A stretch of DNA of 40,148 nucleotides from Methylococcaceae bacterium (GTDB lineage Bacteria; Pseudomonadota; Gammaproteobacteria; Methylococcales; Methylomonadaceae), in the NCBI GenBank assembly GCA_021647145.1, contig JAKIVF010000015.1, positions 1 to 40,148 on the forward strand, in the 5' to 3' direction. Of the stretch, positions 33,952 to 40,148 are shown piece by piece. Numbering within the stretch: position 1 is the first letter of the stretch; the number at the start of each line of letters is the position of its first letter. A program made the position numbers and the translations under genes. The notes under the pieces are model-generated. The model was not told where the DNA came from, made no database searches, and was given only the letters and a program-made list of their open reading frames with translations.

Positions 33952-36396
33952 AACCACTATATTAATCAATCGTTTCGGAACAACAATAATTTTTTTAATC
34001 GCCTTATCTTCTACAAATCGCATAACATTTTCATCAGCTAAGGCCATTTTTTCAATCTCTTCTTTACTAGTAGAAACCGCAACAATAATCTCTCCACGCA
34101 ATTTACCATTTACTTGAAGCATCATTTTTATCGAGTCTTGCTCTAATGCTGACTCATCTACTTTTGGCCAAGCTTCTATCACAATATCTTTTTCATGCCC
34201 TAAATCCTGCCATAGTTGTTTACAAATATGCGGAATAATAGGCGAAAGCATGAGTAGAATAGTTTCTAAAACTTCCTGTTTAATGGCCTGTCCATTTTCG
34301 GAATCATCACTGTATTTTGACAGTGTATTAATCAATTCCATATTAGCTGCAATAACAGTATTAAAAGTATAACGCCTTCCATAGTCATCATTTGCTTTCT
34401 TTAAAACCAGATGTAACTGACGACGAATAGATTTTTGTACATCTGTTAAATCAGATTTATTCAATGCTGGAATTATTTGAGTATTTTCAACATGTAAAAA
34501 CACCTGCCGCCATAAACGTTTTAAAAATCTATAAGCCCCTTCAACACCACTGTCAGACCATTCCAACGATTGCTCAGGTGGTGCGGCAAACATCACAAAC
34601 ATTCGCACAGTATCGGCACCATATTGTTTAATCAAGCCTTGCGGATCGACCGTATTGCCTTTTGATTTAGACATTTTAGCGCCATCTTTCAGCACCATGC
34701 CTTGAGTCAATAAACGTTTAAAAGGTTCATCACAACTGACTAAACCCTCATCACGCAACAGCTTGGTATAAAAACGAGCATAGAGTAAATGTAAAATGGC
34801 ATGTTCAATGCCACCAATATAATGATCAACAGGCAGCCAATAATTTGCACTTTCTGACAACATGCTTTCATTACTTTTCCCCGCATAACGCGCAAAATAC
34901 CAGGATGACTCCATAAAAGTATCAAAAGTATCCGTTTCTCTTTTCGCAGCTTTTCCACATGTTGGACAATCTGTAAAAGGAAACTCAGGATGTGCAGCTA
35001 ATGGCGACTTTGAGCCATCCAACACCACATCTTTTGGAAGTACCACGGGCAAATCTCTTTCAGGAACAGGAACTGTGCCACAGTCATCACAATAAATAAT
35101 TGGAACTGGTGCCCCCCAATATCGTTGTCTAGAAACACCCCAGTCACGTAGACGAAAATTGGTTTTTCTTTCTCCTTTTTTATCTCCTTCTAATTTGCTT
35201 GAAATAGCATCAAAGGCATCGGCAGAACTTAAGCCATCAAACTCTGCTGAATTTTTAAGCACACCTTTATTTGTAAAAGCTTTTTCGGAAGTAGAATCGT
35301 CTTCATCGTTTTCAGAAAAAATAACTTGCTTAATGGCAATATCATATTTTTTTGCAAACTCGTAATCTCTTTGGTCATGTGCTGGAACAGACATAACCGC
35401 ACCCGTGCCATACCCCATTAATACAAAATTAGCTATCCAGACTGAAACCTCTTCTCCAGAAATAGGATGAATGGCTTTAATACCAGAATCTACTCCTCGC
35501 TTTTCCATCGTTTCCATGGCAGCTTCTGAGGTTTCCATTACTTTACATTCCTCAAGAAATGCTTTTATCTGCTCATTTCCTTCTGAGGCTTGAATAGCAA
35601 TAGAATGTTCTGCTGCCACAGCAAGATAAGTGACTCCCATCAAAGTATCAGGACGAGTGGTATAAATCCTAATCGGGACAGCTCCAGAAACAGAAAAATC
35701 CATTTCCACACCTTCTGAACGACCTATCCAGTTTGCCTGCATGGTTCTTACACGCTCAGGCCAGCCTTCGAGTGTTTCTAATGACTCTAGTAACTCTTCC
35801 GCATAGGCCGTAATTTTCAAAAACCACTGGGAAATTTCTTTTTTCTCAACTTTAGTATCACACCGCCAACAACAACCATCAATCACCTGTTCATTCGCAA
35901 GCACGGTTTGATCATTCGGACACCAATTAACCGGCGAAGTTTTTTTATAAACTAGATTTTTTTCTAATAACTTTAAGAAAAACCATTGCTCCCACCGATA
36001 ATAATCAGGATCACAAGTTGCAAGTTCTCTGCTCCAGTCATAACCAAACCCTAACTGCTTTAGCTGGTCGCGCATATAATTTATATTGCTATAAGTCCAG
36101 TCAGCAGGATGTACCTTATTATGCATTGCTGCATTTTCTGCAGGCAAACCAAATGCATCCCAACCCATCGGCTGCATTACATTTTTACCCAACATTCTTT
36201 GATAGCGACTAATAACATCGCCTATCGTATAGTTACGAACATGCCCCATATGTAGCTTTCCACTTGGATAAGGAAACATGGACAAACAATAATACTTTTC
36301 TTTTTCTGTATTTTCAGTCACATTGAAAACACCGGTTTCTTCCCATTGTGTTTGTGCTGATTGTTCAATAGCTAAAGGGTTATAATTCTCTTCCAT
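33949..36396 (-). CDS. leuS: Leucyl-tRNA synthetase
   Basis: The roughly 815-residue class I synthetase has the HIGH-type motif KLHMGHVRNYTIGD (HMGH at 49-52), the zinc/editing-region features GWDAFGLPAENAA and TTRPDTLMGVTYLA, and KMSKSKGN at 574-581. The start MEENYNPLAIE at 36396 matches the E. coli start MQEQY; an ATG at 36405 and a TTG at 36420 are alternatives. It is somewhat shorter than the 860-residue E. coli protein but all key motifs are present. The last codons overlap a dispersed 19-bp repeat. It is divergent from a YbeL-like gene, as in E. coli. Confidence 0.97.
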   Translation of the reverse strand: MEENYNPLAIEQSAQTQWEETGVFNVTENTEKEKYYCLSMFPYPSGKLHMGHVRNYTIGDVISRYQRMLGKNVMQPMGWDAFGLPAENAAMHNKVHPADWTYSNINYMRDQLKQLGFGYDWSRELATCDPDYYRWEQWFFLKLLEKNLVYKKTSPVNWCPNDQTVLANEQVIDGCCWRCDTKVEKKEISQWFLKITAYAEELLESLETLEGWPERVRTMQANWIGRSEGVEMDFSVSGAVPIRIYTTRPDTLMGVTYLAVAAEHSIAIQASEGNEQIKAFLEECKVMETSEAAMETMEKRGVDSGIKAIHPISGEEVSVWIANFVLMGYGTGAVMSVPAHDQRDYEFAKKYDIAIKQVIFSENDEDDSTSEKAFTNKGVLKNSAEFDGLSSADAFDAISSKLEGDKKGERKTNFRLRDWGVSRQRYWGAPVPIIYCDDCGTVPVPERDLPVVLPKDVVLDGSKSPLAAHPEFPFTDCPTCGKAAKRETDTFDTFMESSWYFARYAGKSNESMLSESANYWLPVDHYIGGIEHAILHLLYARFYTKLLRDEGLVSCDEPFKRLLTQGMVLKDGAKMSKSKGNTVDPQGLIKQYGADTVRMFVMFAAPPEQSLEWSDSGVEGAYRFLKRLWRQVFLHVENTQIIPALNKSDLTDVQKSIRRQLHLVLKKANDDYGRRYTFNTVIAANMELINTLSKYSDDSENGQAIKQEVLETILLMLSPIIPHICKQLWQDLGHEKDIVIEAWPKVDESALEQDSIKMMLQVNGKLRGEIIVAVSTSKEEIEKMALADENVMRFVEDKAIKKIIVVPKRLINIVV

Positions 36397-36592
36397 CCTA
36401 CTCATTGTTTTAAGGGTCAAAAGCGTTAGAATACAGTAGAGAGTACTAAATCTAAAAGGTATTTTTTGATGTTTGTTGGTTTAAGGGGTCTCTATTAACT
36501 GAATAACTCAATTATGGTATTAATAAACACCCCAAAGTCTCGTACAATTGATAGAATATTAATAAAATCATAATGAAGTTTAAGGAGATATT

Positions 36593-37081
36593 ATGAGTGA
36601 CAAAAAATTTATTAATGCTTACGATGATCTCATGAGGCATTTATACGAAATAATGGACGATACATTGCATTCCGTTGCTGATGCTTTAGATCTTGCCAAA
36701 GAAAAAACCAGTGAACTCGGTGGCCTCACTCAAGAAGAAATTAATGAAGTTTCTGACTTTTTGATGCGTGACATTGAACACGCAGCACAATCATCACCCA
36801 CTGTTAGTGATGATGACTCGCTTTCAGAATGGTTTAAATTTGATGTAGACCTCATTGAAAATTTTGCCTTAGAAGCCTTTAGCAGCCTTGCTGACAAAAC
36901 ACAGCTAGAGTTGGCTAAAATCAAAAATCAGGCTAAAAAATATCACCCCTATAAAAGTGGTGATATTGCTGGGCCAGGCACGTTTATTTGCGATAAATGT
37001 GGAAAACAAATAGCTTTTAAATCAACTAGTAAAATTCCTCATTGCCCTAAGTGTGATGCGGAATCTTTCTCACGTAGTTGA
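36593..37081 (+). CDS. YbeL-like zinc-ribbon protein (DUF1451)
   Basis: The 162-residue acidic protein has an N-terminal helical region (YDDLMRHLYEIMDDT ... EINEVSDFLMRDIE) and a C-terminal zinc ribbon GPGTFICDKCGKQI ... HCPKCDAESF with Cys133, 136, 151 and 154. This is the DUF1451/YbeL family, which in E. coli also lies next to leuS. The function is not established. A strong AAGGAGATATT ribosome-binding site precedes the ATG. Confidence 0.88.
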   Translation: MSDKKFINAYDDLMRHLYEIMDDTLHSVADALDLAKEKTSELGGLTQEEINEVSDFLMRDIEHAAQSSPTVSDDDSLSEWFKFDVDLIENFALEAFSSLADKTQLELAKIKNQAKKYHPYKSGDIAGPGTFICDKCGKQIAFKSTSKIPHCPKCDAESFSRS

Positions 37082-37140
37082 TATTAATACCACAAGTTTT
37101 ATAATAATCATTAATCAATTGATTTTTAGAGGGAAAAAAT

Positions 37141-37912
37141 ATGCGCAGGGTTATTTTTAATCAAAAAGGCGGTGTCGGTAAATCGACCATCACTTGTAAT
37201 CTAGCAGCAATTAGTGCTGTTGAAGGAAAAAAAAACACTGGTTGTCGATCTTGACGTACAAGGAAACTCAACTCAATACCTTTTAGGTCACAAAATCTCT
37301 GAGTCGGAAAAAACTATCGCTAATTTTTTTAAAGACTCCCTTGGCATTAGTCTTTTTGGTGGTGATAAAGGGGGATTAGAGTCTACGATCCATGAAACCC
37401 CTTTCCCTAATTTATTTGTTCTCCCAAGTCACCCAGACCTTGAGGCACTACACAGCCGTTTAGAATCTAGGTATAAAATATTCAAACTAAAGGAAGCATT
37501 AGACAAACTAGATGGGTTTGATGCTATTTATATAGATACTCCACCCATGCTTAATTTTTATAGTCAGTCAGCATTAATAGCTGCTGATAAGTGCCTAATT
37601 CCTTTTGATTGCGATTCCTTTGCTAGAGATGCTTTATATACCTTAATGAACTCTGTTGCAGAAGTAAAAGCCGATCATAATCATAATCTTGAGGTAGAAG
37701 GTATTGTTGTTAATCAATACCAAAAACAAGCAAATTTACCACGCGAGTTGGTTGATGGATTGATTGCGGAACAATTACCCGTATTGGAATCTAAAATTTC
37801 TCCTTCGGTTAAGGTAAGAGAATCCCACTCAGCATCCCAACCTTTAGTCCATTATGCGCCTAATCATAAATTAACAGATGAATATCGCGCTTTGTATGCT
37901 GAAATTCATTAA
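37141..37912 (+). pseudogene. ParA/MinD-type ATPase gene with a +1 frameshift at an A9 run
   Basis: ATG 37141 (GAGGG ribosome-binding site) starts MRRVIFNQKGGVGKSTITCNLAA, a perfect deviant Walker A, but this frame stops at 37252-37254. The following frame continues seamlessly as KKTLVVDLDVQGNSTQYLLG through the Walker A' Asp, then IYIDTPPML and IVVNQYQKQANLP, to the stop at 37910-37912. The junction is a run of nine A at 37227-37235; eight A would make a continuous 256-residue ParA-family protein. Either the gene is newly broken, the base is a sequencing error, or the product is made by slippage on the A run. A partner parB is not visible, so a role in plasmid-like partition is not implied. 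A second start (GTG 37214) would give a protein without Walker A. Confidence 0.8.
37227..37235 (+). repeat. A9 run at the parA frame junction
   Basis: Nine consecutive A, one more than needed for a continuous parA frame. A runs of this length promote polymerase slippage in other bacteria. Confidence 0.8.
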
Positions 37913-37922
37913 AGATCTATAA

Positions 37923-37952
37923 GTTGAGTTGCCTTAGAAGTGGCAACCCAAC
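37923..37952 (+). terminator. Hairpin downstream of the parA-like gene
   Basis: GTTGAGTTGCC (37923-37933) pairs with GGCAACCCAAC (37942-37952) with a single mismatch and an 8-base loop, 10 bases after the stop, followed by CTATTTTATATATT. A rho-independent terminator is likely. Confidence 0.7.
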
Positions 37953-38064
37953 CTATTTTATATATTGTATCTCCCCCCTATTCAATTTATTTTTCTGACA
38001 ATAATTAAACCTAAATCCTAGAAAAATAACGAAATTATTAAAAATCAATATGTTATGTTGTTTC

Positions 38065-38096
38065 TATGCTGTTATTAGTAATAATTTCACAGCATA
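38065..38096 (-). terminator. Possible hairpin terminator of the sigma/anti-sigma operon
   Basis: TATGCTGT (38065-38072) pairs perfectly with ACAGCATA (38089-38096), about 75 bases past the anti-sigma stop on the minus strand. No U-tract follows in that direction, so the call is tentative. Confidence 0.35.
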
Positions 38097-38170
38097 AATA
38101 GCAAAACCCGACTTTATTTATAATGCACACTTGAATAGTGGAATGTGTTTTATTTTTCCACTCCCTCGAA

Positions 38171-38950
38171 CTACGAGTTGATTTGCCGAAAAACTTCTTC
38201 AGAGAGACTATATAACTCAGTTTTATCAAGTTGACCCACCAATGCATAGCCCATCTCCCCGTTAATCCAATAAAGAACACTGATGCTTCCCTGGTTTGAG
38301 TAGTGAAAAGTCGTTTTGTTATTGTTCCATTCTCCTCTTCTAATATAAAGTGTAATACGTACACCATTTTGTTTCTGATACATAAATTGCGCTGCCATAC
38401 GATTGGTTGATGGTAATAAGCGTCCGCCAATCAACTCAAAATTGTATTTCGTTAAATCAGGTGCTTTGATATCTGTATGTAGCCGTTTAGATAGCCAACC
38501 GACTAAATGTTTTTCTTCTTTGGCAGAGACTTCCACTGGATGGCTTGTTTCCGTGGAATAAACAGTATGGGCAAAAGATGCAGGCTGCACCAGATCTACC
38601 TCTTGTCCATCTATAGATTGTGCCAGCATAAGCTGAGCAGGATGGATGCTCCAACCAACAATCCCGCCTATCATAAGCCAAGCTAGTGAGGCCGCAATTT
38701 TAAAAAAATTGCGTTGTTTGGATTTTCTATAAGACCTTGTGCGAGCGTATTGTTCTGGTAGTTTTTCGTCTAGAACTGAATCATAGAGCGCCTGAATTGA
38801 GCTATTGAGAAACTGGTAATCTTCAATCAAGGCAGCAGTTTCTGGATGAGTTTTAATATAAACTTCAATTTCATGATATCGGTCAGGATCCAGCTGATTA
38901 TCAACATAAGCTTGTATCTCTGAATCAGTAATTTCAAAAGGGTTTTTCAT
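38171..38950 (-). CDS. Anti-sigma factor, single-pass membrane protein
   Basis: The 259-residue protein has an N-terminal anti-sigma-like domain (EITDSEIQAYVDNQLDPDRY, with helical continuation to about residue 70), one membrane segment at about 83-101, and a periplasmic C-terminal domain of about 155 residues (VLYWINGEMGYALVGQLDKTEL near the end). The ATG overlaps the sigma stop as ATGA, which is typical of an antagonist pair. No zinc HxxxCxxC motif is present, so it is not a ZAS redox-type factor. It probably holds the sigma factor inactive until an envelope signal is sensed; the signal is unknown. Confidence 0.85.
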   Translation of the reverse strand: MKNPFEITDSEIQAYVDNQLDPDRYHEIEVYIKTHPETAALIEDYQFLNSSIQALYDSVLDEKLPEQYARTRSYRKSKQRNFFKIAASLAWLMIGGIVGWSIHPAQLMLAQSIDGQEVDLVQPASFAHTVYSTETSHPVEVSAKEEKHLVGWLSKRLHTDIKAPDLTKYNFELIGGRLLPSTNRMAAQFMYQKQNGVRITLYIRRGEWNNNKTTFHYSNQGSISVLYWINGEMGYALVGQLDKTELYSLSEEVFRQINS

Positions 38951-39456
38951 TTTATCCTCCGCAGATGCGAGGCATTATCTCTGTGGGTCTGCTTGCGTAA
39001 ATGCTGGCGGGTTCTGGATAGTTTTGACATCACCGTACCAACAGGTATCCCAAGCATATCGGCTACTTGCTTATAAGGCAAACCTTCCAATGTTACCAAT
39101 AACAAAATTTTCCGCTGCTCAAGTGGGAGTTCAGAAATTGCCTGTTGCAAGTCCCTAAGTTCCAGTTTTGATGTAGATGTATTCGCAGCCATTTTATCAA
39201 TTGTGTTAGGTAATTCCACAAAATCCGGACCATTGCTGATTCGGCGAACCTGATTAGCGTATACATTATGCATAATAGTAAATAGCCAAGCACGCAGATC
39301 GGTTCCTTCGCGAAACTGATGAGAACGAGCCAATGCCCTCTCTAGGCTATCTTGTACCAGATCCTCTGCCATTACGCTGTGACCTTTAACCAGAGCTTGA
39401 GCATAGCGACGTAACCGGGGAATATGCGCTACTATATCTTGATTTATATAAGTCAC
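38947..39456 (-). CDS. ECF-type sigma-70 factor
   Basis: The 169-residue protein has region 2 (AEDLVQDSLERALARSHQF and LRAWLFTIMHNVYANQVRR) and region 4 (LPLEQRKILLLVTLEGLPYKQVADMLGIPVGTVMSKLSR, helix-turn-helix) with no regions 1 or 3, as in ECF factors. It starts at GTG 39456, 12 bases after the P460 stop, without a clear Shine-Dalgarno sequence, so translation may depend on the upstream gene. Coupled to the anti-sigma gene by ATGA overlap. Confidence 0.93.
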   Translation of the reverse strand: MTYINQDIVAHIPRLRRYAQALVKGHSVMAEDLVQDSLERALARSHQFREGTDLRAWLFTIMHNVYANQVRRISNGPDFVELPNTIDKMAANTSTSKLELRDLQQAISELPLEQRKILLLVTLEGLPYKQVADMLGIPVGTVMSKLSRTRQHLRKQTHRDNASHLRRIK

Positions 39457-39468
39457 AAACTGTATTTA

Positions 39469-39996
39469 CTATTTTTTCCCGCCACCGATAAAAACGGCTG
39501 GCGTGGTAAAAACATAATCTCTATCTGCAACTGGTGTATGGCAAGCGATGCAACCTTGAGCAAAATTTTTATCCTCGCCCCAAGGCTTAAGCTCTTTTCC
39601 TCGCCAACGAGCAAAGCCCCAGCCTTTAGTTGAAACATATTTTTTGCTATTTTTTATCATGAATTCAACTTGCAAAAACTCCCCAGGCACAACCGCACCG
39701 GGCCAATTTTTATCAACGTGTTGATTCCAGGATGTTTTAGCAAGAATCGCACCATCTGGCCAAGGATTTGTTTGTCCACTACGAGCTGCCTGAATAGCGA
39801 TAGGGTTACCTAGAATAACACGCAAGGAATCATTATCTGTACGATGAGACAGACTAACAACCTTCCATTTTTCGTACCCAACTGGAAAATCAATATTATT
39901 TAGACTAGGTAGTACGGTTTTAACTGAGTCGGCATAACTTGTTCCTATCAAAAAAATAGTAAAGATATAAAAATAAAATAAAAAAGGTTTTTTCAT
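39469..39996 (-). CDS. Cytochrome P460-family periplasmic c-type haem protein
   Basis: From ATG 39996 (strong GAGGAG ribosome-binding site) the 175-residue protein has a Sec signal peptide (cut near TSYA, residues 19-22) and a single haem c site CIACH at 149-153 near the C-terminus. The segment WPDGAILAKTSW contains Lys87, a candidate for the lysine that cross-links to haem in true P460 enzymes (as opposed to cytochrome c'-beta). Known P460s oxidise hydroxylamine and bind NO in ammonia oxidisers and methanotrophs. It is the first gene of an operon with an ECF sigma and anti-sigma, which suggests stress-induced, autoregulated expression. The lysine assignment is by eye. Confidence 0.85.
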   Translation of the reverse strand: MKKPFLFYFYIFTIFLIGTSYADSVKTVLPSLNNIDFPVGYEKWKVVSLSHRTDNDSLRVILGNPIAIQAARSGQTNPWPDGAILAKTSWNQHVDKNWPGAVVPGEFLQVEFMIKNSKKYVSTKGWGFARWRGKELKPWGEDKNFAQGCIACHTPVADRDYVFTTPAVFIGGGKK

Positions 39997-40148
39997 TATG
40001 TGTCTCCTCAATAATCGATAAATAAATCGTTCTCTTGTATCCGGTATAAATTACAGGGAAAGGATAATTTTTTGAAAAAACAGCGAATAAAAGACAAAAA
40101 GTCCTTGACAATGTTTTTGTGCAAAAAAGGCATTTTCAACAAAGAGTA
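39997..40148. promoter_or_regulatory. Leader and presumed promoter of the P460-sigma operon
   Basis: The 150 bases to the window edge hold the presumed promoter. A sigma-70-like pair on the minus strand (TTTTCA, 17 bases, TGTAAT) can be drawn about 60-90 bases before the ATG, but an ECF promoter overlapping CCTGTAATTTATACCGGAT is equally possible. Neither can be chosen without alignment of homologous operons. Confidence 0.3.

Noticed and set aside
38171..38950. Anti-sigma factor as a ChrR/ZAS-type redox sensor
   Set aside because: The zinc-binding HxxxCxxC motif is absent and a membrane segment is present instead.
1..40148. CRISPR arrays, tRNA or rRNA genes
   Set aside because: No regularly spaced direct repeats and no cloverleaf with T-loop consensus or rRNA-like stretch were seen on either strand by reading; a covariance search was not possible.

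Overview
The window is AT-rich bacterial chromosome (estimated by eye at about one third G+C) and looks gammaproteobacterial. The evidence is the leuS-lptE-holA gene set with a ybeL-like zinc-ribbon gene divergent from leuS, a pyrR-pyrB-pyrC' pyrimidine operon of the Pseudomonas type, an LPS-assembly lipoprotein, and an exosortase with a VPLPA/PEP-CTERM-like substrate. A cytochrome P460 gene, the exosortase type and a decayed Uma2 gene would fit a methanotroph or sulfur oxidiser (Methylococcales/Thiotrichales-like), but that placement is inference.

Layout. 1-910: decayed DNA with a broken Uma2-family nuclease gene. 992-4500 (minus): pyrR, pyrB, pyrC' (catalytically dead dihydroorotase homologue) and a LOG-family phosphoribohydrolase, apparently one operon. 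4500-5300: intergenic DNA with a transposase remnant. 5309-19854 (minus): TPR lipoprotein PrsT, an exosortase-EpsI fusion, four glycosyltransferases, an NAD-dependent epimerase, a Gfo/Idh/MocA dehydrogenase, a hexapeptide acyltransferase and an 888-residue exported PKD/beta-helix protein. 20371-31346 (mostly plus): a SAM methyltransferase, an APH-like phosphotransferase, a Wzy/WaaL-type polymerase or ligase, a Wzx-type flippase, two membrane acyltransferases, a GMC oxidoreductase and, on minus, an SDR. Together 5.3-31.3 kb is a surface-polysaccharide and exosortase locus radiating from a divergent promoter region at about 19.9-20.4 kb. It has flippase and polymerase candidates but no visible initiating sugar-phosphate transferase and no Wza/Wzc export genes.

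31453-37912: housekeeping genes holA, lptE, leuS and the zinc-ribbon gene, interrupted between lptE and leuS by a plus-strand gene for a secreted protein whose C-terminus is a VPLPA-CTERM-like sorting signal, a plausible substrate for the exosortase 25 kb away. A ParA-type ATPase gene follows, broken or recoded at a run of nine A. 38171-39996 (minus): an operon of cytochrome P460, an ECF sigma factor and its anti-sigma factor.

The most notable points are the exosortase/substrate pairing with the substrate placed inside a housekeeping cluster, nine-base G/C runs in the exosortase gene and upstream of a glycosyltransferase, the A9 frameshift in parA, the P460-sigma-anti-sigma operon, the methyltransferase/APH-kinase pair in the glycan cluster, and a dispersed palindromic repeat at 3' ends of genes.
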